DNA of 64,000 nucleotides from Heterocephalus glaber (Eukaryota > Chordata > Mammalia > Rodentia > Bathyergidae): the NCBI RefSeq assembly GCF_000247695.1, contig NW_004624781.1:10954182-11018181 (forward strand), read 5' to 3'. Positions within the stretch are counted from its first letter, which is position 1. Every line of letters starts with the position of its first letter. The position numbers and the translations under genes are program-made. Positions 1-11,459 of this stretch are shown piece by piece. The notes beneath the pieces are model-generated. The model was not told the DNA's origin. It ran no database searches and saw only the letters and a program-made list of their open reading frames with translations.

Positions 1-229
1 GGGGGTATGGCCCAGACAGTGTCTCTCCCTCCCTCCTCTGTTCCTTGCTCTCTACTTCCTGCTGCCATGCGCCATGGACTGTTTCTCCTCTGCAATCCTC
101 CTTTGATGTGCTGCCCTGCCTTAGTGCCAGCGACTATGGACTGAAACCTCTACAAACTGTGAGCCATATAAACCTTTCCTCCTTTAACTTGTGAATGTTG
201 GGTATTTTGTTCCAGAAGTAACTAACACA
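1..229 (+). mobile_element. 3' part of a MaLR (MST/MLT1-like) solo LTR
   Basis: The stretch holds the diagnostic 3' LTR signature of ERVL-MaLR elements: ACTATGGACTGAAACCTCTA, then GAGCC, an AATAAA-like ATATAAA and CCTTTCCTCCTTTAA, ending near ACTAACACA. The 5' end lies outside the window. The same signature recurs in the complete LTR at 36589-36999, so the two belong to related subfamilies. No retroviral coding sequence adjoins it. The exact subfamily is not determined. Confidence 0.75.
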
Positions 230-234
230 GTCAT

Positions 235-548
235 CCTTCTACCTCTTCACATGGCTCCCCTGCTCACCCTCCAAGACCCTGTTTGTATATCACCTCTGAG
301 GATTCTTCCCTTCCTTCCCCCAATCCCCTTGGATAGCTTTGTTTTACCTGCGTAGGGTGTTCGTAATCCTCTTTTATCATCCTTTATGCATTATTCCACA
401 GGAATGTAATTGACTGGACATGTCCCTAATCAGTGGATCCCCCCTGTCAGGTGAGAATATTTGTCTCCCCAGGACCTAGTTCAAGGCCTGGTCCATATGA
501 GGTGTGGCATAAACATGTGCTAAGTGGATGAATACATAAATAATGGAA
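235..548 (+). mobile_element. L2 LINE 3' end
   Basis: The 3' end reads CCAGGACCTAGTTCAAGGCC, then ACATGTGCTAAGTGGATGAA, matching the L2 pattern in which 'cctagaacagtgcctggcacatag' is followed by 'aataaatatttgttgaatgaatga'. The pyrimidine-rich upstream part (CTCACCCTCCAAGACCCTG) also fits L2. It is old and diverged. Confidence 0.6.
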
Positions 549-2539
549 CACAGTTCAGGGTTCTCAAATTTAATCCCAGTTCTCTGATCAATATGCCAAA
601 ACTAAGAAAAGACAGAAAGCTCCCTAGGTCCCCCCATGCTGTGAGCACAGGATTCCCCCAGACCCAGTGGATTTGTGACATACAGACCCAGGACTAGCAA
701 AGAACAGCCTCAAATGGCACTTTGTCCCAAACTTCAAGATTCCTGACAGTATCGCTGCCTCTGAAGACTCGAGGGAACAACCTTGCCCTACCTCTTCCTA
801 GTCCCTGGTGGGTGCCAGAAATCCCTGGCTTTCCTTGGCCTATAGCTGCACCATTCCAGTCTTGGCATCTGTCTGCAGGTGGTCTTCTTCCCCGGGGGTC
901 TTCCTTTTTATGGGGACCCCCATATTGGCTGTGAGGCCCACCCGACTCTAAGTTGACCTCATCTTAGCTTATCACACCCACAAAGTCACTGTTTCTGAGT
1001 AAGGTCTCTTTCTGAGGTTGCAGCAGACCCGAATTTTGGAGGGACACCATTGAACCCACAACATGTGGTATCACCCAATCCTTTCCAGAGATTTCCAATT
1101 TACAAAGTAGCTACCAAGACTCTGCTCTTCCCACTTCCCAAGCCCAGGGTAGAATGTCTGCAAAACTTAGCTGAACTTGATGTCTTCTTTTTGGTGCCAT
1201 GATCAGGATCCCAATAGCCAATGCCATACCTTGTTAATATTGGCTCTCCTCCCTTTCTGAATACCAGTCAGCTTCCCACCACCTACTCTTTAGAGGATAC
1301 TCTGAACTAGGCAGAGCAGATTCACTCTGGACTTCGGTCAAGCAAGACTATGCATCCTCCTGACATTGCTGTCCAAGACAGACCACTGGATTCAGAGCAA
1401 CCTCAGACTCCTTTCTCCTTGTCTTTGTTTCCCACCTTCTGCTACAGGGCCCAAGTCCACCCTGCCCAGCCCTGGCCGATTCACAGCTCCAGTTGGATTC
1501 CTCCTCCTGCCTCTCTCTGGGCTGGGCCTATCTCATCTCTCAAAAGGCCCTGACTCTAGCAAAGAAATATATTTTACTGAAGCAATTTTTCCCTTCTTGA
1601 AGCCCCCTGGGGCTGCTGTAGCTCTCATTTATGAACCAAAATAGTCCCAATGACAAGGTCCAAATGTACTAACACTTTAACATTATAACCTGTTAGAAGG
1701 GAAATATTCCTGGGTGTCTTCTTCCCTTTAAGATCCTTCTGTTGATCAGTCTGCATGCTTCCCTCTAGGGCACCTCTTTAAAACACCTATAAAGGCAAAG
1801 GCAGAGTATTCAGCTATATTTGTCCAAGCACTGCTGGTGTGCTGTATGGGGATGGATGTGAATTTCATCTTTCACTAGCACAGTACTCATAGTCTTTTAA
1901 AAATCGACTTGCTTATGAATGTGAGGTATGAAATCCATCTGAATATACTCTTCACCTTAAAAAAAAAAAAAAAGCAGCAAATTTCACACCAGCAACTTCC
2001 TCCTGTATCAGGCAATAGGGTGAGATGAGGTTTTGACAAAAATGGTAGGTATTACATAACACCGGCATCTTCTTACAGATGCGTGCGCAGCTTTAAAATA
2101 GAAACGAGAAGGCAAAGCGGTACATTGTCTGCAGCAGCAAACGGTTTGAGGAAGGCTAACACTTCTCTTGCCCACAAACATGAAATTAACAAATAAAAAG
2201 GGGGTGGGGAAGGGCTATTTATTCAGGCATCTCCATGGGAAAGGGTGGAGAGTGCCAGAGGTGACAGCAGGGGTCATCGTCACCTTGAGGCCCAGCTTTG
2301 AGTTAGCCAGATCTGTAGCTGTGTCCAGAAGCAGAGCCCTGGTGGCAACTTTGTAAATTGAACCTTCTGTACAAAGCACCAGGCTGTGCTACTTGTGCTG
2401 GGTGAGACAGTGTCCTTTGCAGATTCATGTCCACTTAGAGCTTTCGAGAATTCATCAGAATGTGATCTTCTACGGAGATAAGGAACTTGCATGCACATTT
2501 AGTCCCATTAAGACGAGGCAATACTGGATTAGGGTAGGC
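549..2539. other. Intergenic, mostly unrecognised
   Basis: No gene is seen. Positions about 940-1070 contain TTTTGGAGGGACACCATTGA, the kind of tail found in MaLR-type repeats (antisense to the family seen at 2540-2815). A short poly(A) run lies near 1959-1973. Small open frames here (67-92 codons) have no recognisable similarity. Confidence 0.4.
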
Positions 2540-2815
2540 CTTAAATTCGATGACTGTGCTCCTATAAGAAGAAAACCCTGTGATGTTGGAGGTAGAGGTT
2601 GGAGTGAGACACCCACAAAGGAAGCTGGAAGAGACAAGAAAGGATTCTTCCTGGGAGCCTTTAGAGGAAGCACAGCCCTTCTGACATCTTGACTTCAGAC
2701 TTCTGGCTTCCAGAACTGTGGTAGACAAGCATCTGCTGTCTAAGCCACCCTGTTTGCAAGAATTAGTTAGAGCAACCCTAACCAGTGGCATGTTAGGGAT
2801 TTGATGCAACCCACA
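2540..2815 (+). mobile_element. MaLR-type LTR fragment (MLT1-like)
   Basis: The order CTCCTATAAGAAGA, GAAGCACAGCCCTTCTGACA, CTTGACTTCAGACTTCTGGC, TTCCAGAACTGTGG, TCTAAGCCACCCTGTTTG is the recognisable 3' half of an MLT1-like LTR. The open frames on both strands here are accidental. Confidence 0.6.
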
Positions 2816-4020
2816 TCCATTGTCACAACTGGAGGCATCAAGCTTGCTGTCTTACTACTGCCCCACCCAAGATGCTGCTGGAAGTTCCACAAGCTCCTTC
2901 TCAAGAGTCCCACCTTCAGGCTCTGGTCACACTCTCAACATGGCCCTTTCTCCTTAACTACTCACTCCACCAGCAGCAAGTAGAGTTCTTTTAACAGCTT
3001 TCTTAAGGCCTCAGCTCCTCCTGACACTCAAGCTAGCTATTTTAGATCATCCTCTTGCTTCTCCACTGACCATTAACACTCATTCTTTGTGCCCACCATG
3101 GCCAGCCTTGATCTTTCTCCAAAGCCCATGCTCCTGCCTGTCCTCCACACCACCTGTTTCCTAGCCCTGGGAGGCTCCATAGCCACATAAGGCCCTGACT
3201 GAATTTATGTTGAATGTGTGTTACATGCCTGGTGGGTCAACAGCCAAACCAAAATTGAACAGCTTTTCATGTCGCCTTCAAAGGCTTGCTCTGAAATGTA
3301 GCTCCAAAGAATGCTGTAAACAATGCCTTAGGTTTAGGACACGGTTTGCCACAGTGGGAAGAGTAGTCACTTTGGAAATGTAGGCTGGAGACCCAAAGCA
3401 TTTGCTGCTGATTAAATTTGCAAAAACAAATCAGAATGATTGTGAGCAAGTAGCTTTCTTCCTCTTGATAATTCCTAACTGGAGGCCCATCTCTGGCTGA
3501 GATCCTTTGTTAGACTCTTGGCTCTATCTGTGTGCTCAGATTGCGAGGGGAGACAGGGAGTTAGGATGTGCTATTGAGGGTCCAATTCTACATGTGACTC
3601 CCTGCAGTGATGGTGGGGAGGCTGTACACCCCAGGCACGAAACTTCTAAGACTAATTGATGAGGGGAGAGAGCTCTGCCCACCATGAGTTGCCTTATCCT
3701 GCCTGTCTCTGACCCAGCACCCCCAGCTCCCGCTCCTACCCACTGAGAGAGGAGAAGGTGCCTGCTGATCAGCTCCCCCATCATCCCTGGGGCCCTGCTC
3801 AGGGCACCCCTCTCCTGGGCCACAGACATCTTAGTGGTATTCCCAACCTTCCGCAAACTGCTGTCAGAAAGAATCATTGTTCAGTCTGGATCCTGTTACT
3901 CTCTTTCAGACATTTCTTATAATTTCTTCTAGTGCCCATCAAGATTTATCTCCTTATTTTCCGGTTTTGCTGTGATTTTGTCTCTTTAACTTAGGTCAGG
4001 CTGCACCTGTTTCATCTACC
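2816..4020. other. Intergenic, nothing recognised
   Basis: No gene, SINE or LINE is recognised. The 113-codon minus-strand frame at 3536-3877 has no familiar motif and starts in sequence with no promoter features. I treat it as chance. Confidence 0.4.
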
Positions 4021-4205
4021 ACCTTAAACAGTAAGATAGGGGGAAATTGTTTAACTTCTCTAAGCCTTGTTGTTTCCATCTAACAAAATTAGAAAACAAG
4101 ATTATCTATCTCATAAGTTGTCCACATAGATTAAATGAGTAAGGGTGCTTAGCACACAAGGCCTACGCACAGAAACAGCATAGATACGGTCATGCATAAG
4201 CTTTA
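4021..4205 (+). mobile_element. MIR SINE
   Basis: The MIR core order is visible: TTTAACTTCTCTAAGCCTTG, TTTCCATCTAACAAAATTAG, ATCTCATAAGTTGTC, ATTAAATGAGTAAGGGTGCT, TTAGCACACAAGGCC. It is diverged, as expected for this ancient SINE. Confidence 0.7.
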
Positions 4206-4249
4206 TTAAAATACCTAACTTCCTTGAGCTTCAGGTTCCTCCTCGGTCA

Positions 4250-4485
4250 ATATGTTTTTCCTTATCTCCTTCCCCTTTTCTCCTGAAAAACCCAGGCTCC
4301 AGCCACAGTGAGTCATTTGAAGATCCCTAAGCAGTTCATTCATTCTCATGCCTTTGTGCTGTATTGAATTACATCCTTTTTCCTGCCTGGGAGCCAGTGC
4401 TCATCATTATCATTGGGCGTCTTCAAATCCCACATTCTCTAGGAAGCCTCCTCTTTAATCAGACAGTGGCTACTCAGTCATTCAA
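4250..4485 (+). mobile_element. L2-like LINE fragment
   Basis: The run CTCATGCCTTTGTGCTGT, then CCTGCCTGGGAGCCAGTG, then AGGAAGCCTCCTCTTTAATC resembles the L2 3' region ('tgcctggaatgctcttcc ... aggccttccctgacc'). Confidence 0.5.
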
Positions 4486-4590
4486 TCAAGAAATATTTAT
4501 TGAGCATCATGTCACTAGGCTTGGGGCAAGGAACCTAGCAGAGAACAAGATAGATAAGCCTGTTGCTTCTATGAAGCTTGTTTTCTTTGT
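4486..4590 (-). mobile_element. L2 3' end, antisense
   Basis: AAATATTTATTGAGCATC, then GGGGCAAGGAACC, then AACAAGATAGATAAGCC and CTATGAAGCTTG is the reverse complement of the L2 3' terminus. With the sense fragment just before it, two L2 pieces face one another. Confidence 0.6.
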
Positions 4591-4609
4591 CTTTTCTTTC
4601 TTTCTTCCT

Positions 4610-5525
4610 TTATTTTTTCTTTCTTTCCATTTTTTGAGAAATTTGGAGTTCACTGCAAAATTAAGCAAAAGGAACAGAGATATCTCTCTCATGTGTCCAC
4701 CACCCCTACACATGCATAGCCTCCTCCGTGATCTACATCCCAAATAAGTGGTTGAACCCACATTCACACATCACCATCACTCAAAGTGTGTAGTTCACCA
4801 TAGGGTTCACTCTTGTTGCACATTCTATGGGTTTTGACAAATGTAGAATGACGTATATCTATGTATCTTTATAATATCATACAGAGTCATTTCAGTGCCC
4901 TAAAATTCCTCTATGCCCTACTTACTTATCCCCCTGAACCCTACCCCTGCACCACTGGTCTTTTTACTGTATGCATAGTGTTGCTTTTTCTAGAATGTCT
5001 TAGGAACGGAGTCACACTGTGTGTAACTTGCTCAGATTGGCATCTTTCACTTAATAACTTGTATTTAAGATTTCTCCATGTCTTTCCATTTCTTACTAGC
5101 TCATTTCTTTTTAGGGCTAAATAATACTCCACTGTCTGGGGTGCAGCATACCTTATTTATCCATTTACCTACCGAAGGTCATCTTGGTAGCTTCCGAGTC
5201 TTGGTAGTTGCAGTGTGCAGGCTTTTGTATAGACACAGGCTTTGCTTCCTTTTGGTAAATACCAAGGTGTATGATTGCTGGATTGCAAAGTGAGAACGTA
5301 TTTAATTTTGCAACAAACAGCCAAACTGTCTTCTAAGTGGCTGTGCCATTTTGCATTTCCGCAGCAATAAGTAAGACTTTCTGCTGTTCCACATCCTTTA
5401 CCAGCATTTGATGACACCACAGTTCTGGACTTTGGCCATTCTCACAGGTACACAGAGGTGTTGTTGTTGGAATGTGCATTTGCCTGAGTACAGATAGTGT
5501 GGACCATCCTTTCACTGGTAACTTA
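4610..5525 (-). mobile_element. Antisense L1 3' region
   Basis: Read on the minus strand this is the last part of an old mammalian L1 (end of ORF2 and 3' UTR). On the + strand the familiar antisense phrases appear in order: CTCATTTCTTTTTAGGGCTA, AATAATACTCCACTGTCTGG, TTATTTATCCATTTACCTAC, GGTAAATACCAAGGTGTATG, ATTGCTGGATTGCAAAG, CCAAACTGTCTTCTAAGTGG, CCATTTTGCATTTCCGCAGC, CACATCCTTTACCAGCATTT. The short frames inside are decayed reverse transcriptase-protein remnants or their antisense shadows. No intact ORF2 remains. Confidence 0.85.
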
Positions 5526-6220
5526 GACCTTCCTCCCTGCTGCCACTAGCCACTGAGCACAGCCATCTCCGAAAGCCCCATTGCCCCTCCTCGGGCGGAC
5601 AGGCCCTTCTGCTTCCATTTTTCAGTTCCCCAGAACACTTGGCCCGCAGTAGTTGCTCCATAAATGCATGAGAGATGCCTGAGCATTGAAGGGCTGGTGG
5701 AAGACCTCAGCCGCACACTGGCCATAGAATTCATTCCTAGGGACAAGAACAGAGAGCCACACAGGTGTATTTGTGCAGTAACACCCAGCAGCATGTTGTC
5801 AGCCACCAGATCAAGTGCTGCTCTCAAAATTGCAAACTGACTTCTGGCCAGAGCCCCGTGGAAGTTTCTTCATTCTGCAAGGGCAGCTCTTTCTCCTGCT
5901 TGACAGGGGAATGTATTGAACACTCCCAGATGGGCCTTTCCCCAAGATGGGCCCACTGGGGCCCAAATGAATCGAGTTGAAGGGGAGTGAGCAGAGTCAG
6001 CAGCCAGAGAAATACTCAGCTGCAAGGTCAGTGCCCCACTAAAAACGGGCTCAGAGAAAGTCAGACAGTTCTTCTTGGATCCTTGTAGGAGGAGAAAGGA
6101 TGCCTCATTCTGTGGATGCACACTTGCTCTCTGTGTGATCCAGTGACACCACTGTGACCAGATCCATGCCTGCCACCCAAGAAGAGTCCCAAGGGCCTGG
6201 ATGCAAATGCCTGGCACCCA
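5526..6220. other. Intergenic, nothing recognised
   Basis: Overlapping short frames on both strands (up to 115 codons, 5870-6217 minus) show no familiar protein. No repeat is recognised. Confidence 0.35.
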
Positions 6221-6420
6221 TGTTAGAAGACATAATTTCGAACTCTAGCACCACCCCATACCACTCAGGTGACCTGGGACTCCTCATCTCTCTGGACCTT
6301 GGTTTCCAAATAAAACATGTGGTGAAACTTCTTTCTAGGTCTGCTGTGATGAAGAAGGATGGTAGTTAATATGAAGGCCCTTGAACTGTAAAGCACTCTT
6401 CAGGAGCAAAGCATTAATAA
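6221..6420 (+). mobile_element. MIR SINE
   Basis: The order GTGACCTGGGACTCCTCATC, CTCTGGACCTTGGTTTCCAA, TAAAACATGTGGTGAA, then TTGAACTGTAAAGCACTC fits a MIR element with its conserved core and the 'taaagcgctt' segment. Confidence 0.55.
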
Positions 6421-7735
6421 TTCCCTCTTAGGAGGCAGTTCTTGAAGCGACCTCTCACCTAAACTGGCATCCTTTTCTTTTTTCTATCCCTGCTGCAGTA
6501 CTTAAAAAACGAGGCAAAAAAGAGAGTGCAGAATTCAAGGAGTAGAGGGAGAACAGGAAGCAACCAAAGGCACCAAGTGCAGGTGATGCCTGGCTTCCTT
6601 GGGATGCTGTGCTGATTTCAAAGTACACTTATCCCCTTATTGTAGTCACAGTCTGGCCAGTCTAGTGTGTCCAACTAAGACAGACCTTCTGTCCCATTCC
6701 AATGATAAGCAAACTGAGGCCCAAGAGGGTGGGTGACTGCAGTTAGTGTAAGCTTAGAGTAGAATCCAGATTAGAACCCATATCTTCAATGCCAGCCTTG
6801 AGCATCTTTCTGTGGAGCACACCCTTCTCAGGATTGAGCAAGAGTGGCTGCACCCTGCTAAGATAGACTCTGGACTCTTAAGGGTGCCAGGAGATAAGGT
6901 CCAAGCTTTTGGGTCTGAACAGACCACCCTGACGGCTCCCTAGGGCCAGCTTCCAGAAGAACATATGTACACACTATTAGTTTGCCTGTACGTCCAAGGA
7001 CCTATGGAGAAGCCATTTGATGGGTATAAAGCTAAGAATCTGTCTTCTAGGATATACTTAGATGCATGTTCTATGCAAAGAAGTAAAGCATTACTATTTA
7101 GGAGGTTGGTGATACATAAGAGAATCATTTTATTTTTTTCTTAGTAAATGAGTTTGGGAGCAGAAAAATCAAAAGAATTAGCCTGTTCCAAAGATCGCCA
7201 AAACTTTAGTGATAAAAGCCAATTTTTAAAAAGCTTCAGAGCAGACCCAGTAGGTTATTAATTTTAGGAAATGCTGCTCTTGCTGTTGTTACTTTTATTA
7301 TTTTTAGCATTTGTGAAATTTTAATTACTCTGCCCAAATCTAAGATTTTACTTAAAAATACTAGGTAGGAAAGCTGACTACAAAATACAGAAATGTTCAA
7401 AGCTTTTTCCCCCAAGAAAGAATCAGCTGGTGGTTTTAAAAGTCATCAACTAGGAAGGAAGAATACTTTAGTCTCCTGTTTGTAAACTGAAACCATGACC
7501 AAGTGTAGAATGGACTGGTCATGGTTTTTCCTAGTAAGAGTATAAATGCCCATGGCCATTCCTTTAAGCTTGAGTCCAAATATCTCCATACCATTTTTAA
7601 TGCTAATCCATGAAAGAATGAAACATGGAGGAAAATATTGGTTCAGTGGCATTTGAATTTCCTAATCAAAGACATGGTTGGTTTATCCAATCTGAGAACT
7701 CTTTATGGGTTAGAAATTCCTTTAAAAAGAGTATT
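6421..7735. other. Intergenic with a MIR antisense piece
   Basis: Positions about 6695-6830 (AAACTGAGGCCCAAGAGG, GATTAGAACCCATATCTTC) look like antisense MIR. The rest is AT-rich with no recognised element or gene. Confidence 0.4.
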
Positions 7736-7739
7736 TTAA

Positions 7740-8325
7740 AAGTCTTGCCCAAAGTAAGCTCACCCCTTTACAGGGCTACTCTGCAGCCCCTCCTCCTCAC
7801 TATGGCTCTAGTACTCCACATTGTGACCTGTCACCTGGAAGTGCCCCCAGAATCCCTCATTCAAAGTACCTAAAGCAAAAGTCTCTTACCCCTTGAAGCT
7901 TACTTCTGTTCCTTCTCCAGTTCCAGCATAGGCCAACTTCTAAGATACCCTGGGAGCTCTCCCCATCCATTCCAGCCAGCTGCCAAATCCCAGATTATCA
8001 GTTTTACATAATCCCTGAGCAACCCCTTCCCCATCCTCATTCTGCCTCTGGAGCTCTTAGCTCTTATCTGTGCTGATGTTACTGATTTTCCCATTCATAA
8101 TATCTAGGTGCTCTTTTTCTAAACAGCTCTAACCAAAGACCCATGTTCACAATTTTTTAGGGCTTTTGTAAATGTGTCTAAATTAGTTGGCCTGACCTTC
8201 AAAGGTCTCCATACCTGGCTCCTAACTAGCTCACTAGGTGTCTCCTCCTGCTGCCATGCTATGTTCTGGGCCCCAGGGAGACCGCATAGCCTCTGCTCCC
8301 TTAGAGGGAGAGTTGCAGAGCCTCC
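7740..8325 (+). mobile_element. Possible L2 fragments, weak
   Basis: GACCTTCAAAGGTCTCCATA, then CTGGCTCCTAACTAGCTCA and the C/T-rich stretch around 7890-8050 resemble interior L2 sequence on the plus strand. The match is loose and boundaries are uncertain. Confidence 0.3.
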
Positions 8326-8327
8326 TC

Positions 8328-8510
8328 AGCCCATCACAGACCACCACACTGAGCAAGGCATATAACCTCTCTGGGCTCTCTTTGGTAAAAGGGGAACCTG
8401 ACATGTGTGCTGTCGAGATGACGTGATTTAAGTATGTAAAACACTTGGCAAACTTCCCAGCATACAGGAAGTTATAAACAATTGTCAACTATTATTATCA
8501 ACATCCACAC
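8328..8510 (+). mobile_element. MIR SINE
   Basis: ATAACCTCTCTGGGCTCTCT, TTGGTAAAAGGGGAACCTG, ATGTAAAACACTTGGCAAAC and a TTATTATCA end follow the MIR layout. Confidence 0.65.
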
Positions 8511-8639
8511 GCAGGTTTTTTCCTTCTTGATATATTTGTAGCCAAATTCTTATCATTTTTAAGCCAAACACAGATGTCACCTTTCCTTTGAAATCTTCTC
8601 TCGTCCTCACAACTCGAAGAATAACCTTGATGTTCCCTC

Positions 8640-9195
8640 AAAAAAAATCAAAAAATAGAAAAACCAGCTATCCAGCAATCCCATTTCTGGATATTTATCC
8701 AAAACACTGAAATCAGGATCTCAAAGAAATATTTTCATTCCTATGATATTTTCCAAATACATCCAAAGAGATACAGTTCCAAAATATCCAAAGAGATATT
8801 TTCACTACAGAATTATTCACAATAGCCAAGAGATGGTAACAACCTCAATGTTGGTAGGCAGAAGAACAGATGAGCAAATGTGGTGTATACACACAATTGA
8901 GTATTTTTCAGTCTCAGAAAAAGAAGGAAATCCTGTAATATGGATGTAATATGGGCACATTATGCTAAATGAAACAAGCTAGTCACAGAAGGGCAAATAC
9001 TACATGATGGTGCTTACATGAAGTAATAAAATATTCTGACATATAGAAGCAAAGAGTACAATGGTGATTGCCAGGGGGAAAGGGGAATTATCATTCAATG
9101 GGTGTAAAGTTGGTGCTTTGCATGATGATTAAGTTGTAAGTTTGTACTATACAATGTTGAGTTTATAGTTAACAATATTGTCTTGTGCACGTAAT
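8640..9195 (+). mobile_element. Sense L1 ORF2 end and 3' UTR
   Basis: In the + frame the remnants YPAIPFLDIYPKH, then SQEMVTTSM and EQMWCIHTIEYFS (about 8680-8900) correspond to the conserved L1 ORF2 C-terminal region. It continues into the 3' UTR with ATGCTAAATGAAACAAGCTA, GGCAAATACTACATGATG and ATTGCCAGGGGGAAAGGGG. Stops break it throughout. A short near-duplication (TCCAAAKAKATCCAAAGAGA-like, about 8751-8797) sits inside the coding remnant. Confidence 0.85.
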
Positions 9196-9201
9196 AATTC
9201 A

Positions 9202-9284
9202 GAGCTGGGGATGTAACTCAGTGGTGGAACATTTGCTTGGGACATGCAAGGTCCTGGATTCGATTCCTAGCACCACAAAAAAAT
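9202..9284 (+). mobile_element. ID-type SINE
   Basis: The tRNA-derived head has GGGGATGTAACTCAGTGG (A-box region) and GGATTCGATTCC (B box), then TAGCACCAC and an A-run tail. It sits directly after the L1 3' UTR. Confidence 0.9.
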
Positions 9285-9484
9285 GTATTAAGAGCGTAAA
9301 TCTGATGTTAAATGCTCTTATCACAATTTTAAGAAAACTTCATCTTTCTTCTCTGAACTATCCCACTGCACTCCTACCCACCTTCTTTATGGGATTTTCT
9401 AACATATTTGTTTGTATACGCACATTACTTCTAGTACCTAATTAAAAATTCTATTTTTAAAGGAGAACATATTCGTTTAATTAA

Positions 9485-9600
9485 TAGTAATTGAGAAGCT
9501 ACTATGTACCAGGCACTGTGCGAATCACAAGGTAAATATTCCTCTTTCTAGCTCACCAGCACGTAGCTCACTAAACAAATATTTTTTACCTTAATGGATA
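9485..9600 (-). mobile_element. L2 3' end, antisense
   Basis: TGAGAAGCTACTATGTACCA, then GGCACTGTGCGAATCACAAG is the antisense L2 3' end ('ttgagcacctactatgtgccaggcactgtgctagg'). Confidence 0.6.
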
Positions 9601-10030
9601 ATGATGCCCATTTTATTTACGATTTGGTGAGGATCTAAATGATCTCTTTTTCTCCCAGATTAACTATGTTTACATTTCAGTAAAGTAGAATTAGCAATCT
9701 CATGTTAATTTAAAACAAATTTTGAAATCTTGTAATGCGAAGAACTTTCACTTTTTTAAAATAATATTTTAAATTGATCTTTTGTTGAATGAGATGCCCA
9801 GTTTATGTTAGAATTTAAAAGCAGGTGCAGGTTCACAGAATCATCCTCAGCACCAGAAAGGAAAGAACACAGGACCCCTGGGACTACCTCAAGGGCATTT
9901 TGTGGGTGAAAAAACTGATTCCAGAGAGGCACATTCTGAGTGATTCGGTTTGTATCACATTTGCAAATTGAATCTGCAAGATGGGGGACAGATCAGCAGT
10001 GTTCAGGGGTGCACAAGGGAGATGTATGTG
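9601..10030. other. Intergenic, nothing recognised
   Basis: AT-rich sequence with no gene. Around 9850-9960 there is a MIR-like phrase (AAAAAACTGATTCCAGAGAGG) too short to call. Confidence 0.35.
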
Positions 10031-10300
10031 ACTCTAAAGGGTGGCACAAGGGAGAACATCAACTGGAAAATGGATAAAGAAGATGCAGTTTTTTTTAATA
10101 AAATGGAGTACTACTCAGCCATAAAGAATGAGAAACTAGAGACATTTATAGCTAAGTGGATGAACATTGAGGCCATACTCTTAAGTGAAATAAACAGGAT
10201 GATGGGCTTTAATCGCAGCTACAAAACACCTTTACAGCAAGCTCTAGGTTGGTATTTGAGTAATTGGAGACTCTCCTCAAAACTCACCATCTAAAATAAA
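10031..10300 (+). mobile_element. L1 3' fragment joined to an unidentified old repeat
   Basis: AACTGGAAAATGGATAAAGA, ATGGAGTACTACTCAGCCAT, AAAGAATGAGAAACTAGAG, then CTTAAGTGAAATAAACAGG are the L1 ORF2-to-3' UTR boundary motifs. The open frame at 9950-10294 includes the L1 remnant KMEYYSAIKNEKLETFIAKW. After about 10205 the phrase CTACAAAACACCTTTACAGC belongs to another old repeat I cannot name. Confidence 0.7.
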
Positions 10301-11455
10301 CAGTTATATGAGCATATTTGGATTAATTCCAACATCTTTTGTGGATTTTCTATTTACTTTTTTCTTTTCTTTTCCTCCTTGCTGTTCCTCCCCATCCTCT
10401 CTTCTCCTGTTCCACCTTCTTTCTTAATTTCCTGCCTTCTGATGAACTGTATTTCTCAATGACCTTTGAACTAGTTACTAGTTTACAAGGCATAAATTTC
10501 TTTTCTAATTTTGCAAGCAATCACCCTTAAATTTGTAAAACCCATATCTAACTTTATGTGTATTTAACGAAGTCTAAAGTTAATCAGTATCTGCATTTAC
10601 TCAAACAAGACAAGGAAAATTGAATACTTTTGTCTGAACTACTCCCCATTGCAACAAAGCAGTTCATGTTTCACAAAGCCTTAGTTTTAACCTCATCCTC
10701 CTTTGTGCTTTTCTCACCATCAACTCTCGCTGTTATTCATGAACACACTAATGTATTTACTACCACATGGATTCTACTCTTTCTTTCTAGCTTCTGTTTC
10801 ACTCCTCACTTCCCCTCTTTCCCTCCCTTCTAGACTCATGTCTTTCTAGAAAATTCTCCACCAACGTACTTACATGTACTCCATCTCCATACTCCTTCTG
10901 GAACTGTGCGCACATAACACTGGAGTTCCTTAGCCTATCTGTTACGTCTCTCACTGGCCCCTTCTTAACATGCATCTTTGGAGGCCTCTAAGTTCCATTC
11001 TTAGACCCATCTTCCAATTTATGAATTTTAGCTTTGATCTTCTTTGACTTATTCTGTTGAATTTTGCGATTATGACAGCAATATTTTTTGCTTATAGAAT
11101 GCACATTTATTTTCAAGTCTTCTGGCTGTTTATATAATGACTTCTAAATTATGAGATCAGTTGGTGCCTTTAGGTCTTTGAAAATGTTTAAACACACATA
11201 TTTTGAAGGCTTTTGGAGAAGACTTTGTTTTCTTTAGTTTCTCAACTGCGAATTCTTTCCTTTATCCTATCTGTTGAGTCTGTGTTATGGGGGTGGATTT
11301 TCTGATGGCCTTTCTGTCTTTTTGCTGTTAGCTTCTTTTCAACAGTTGTCTTCCATAGTACTTCCTCTGTGGCACCTGCGTCATGGAGGCCATCTGCCTT
11401 AGCAGGGAAGCCCTTGCTTCTAAGAGGGCCCTCCAGATTTACCAGTTCTGGGCCA
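10301..11455. other. Intergenic, pyrimidine-rich, nothing firm
   Basis: C/T-rich runs at about 10350-10430 and 10770-10830 may be decayed LINE 3' UTR in reverse (compare 35625 and 55110) but cannot be assigned. No gene is seen. Confidence 0.3.
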
Positions 11456-11459
11456 CTTA

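Noticed and set aside
1..229. A retroviral gene next to the MaLR LTRs
   Set aside because: Both LTRs (1-229 and 36589-36999) lack adjacent gag/pol/env-like reading frames. MaLR elements are non-coding for envelope and these are solo LTRs.
3979..3998. RORE-like AACTTAGGTCA
   Set aside because: The AGGTCA half-site is present but the 5' A/T extension does not match the consensus. Such half-sites are expected by chance in 64 kb.
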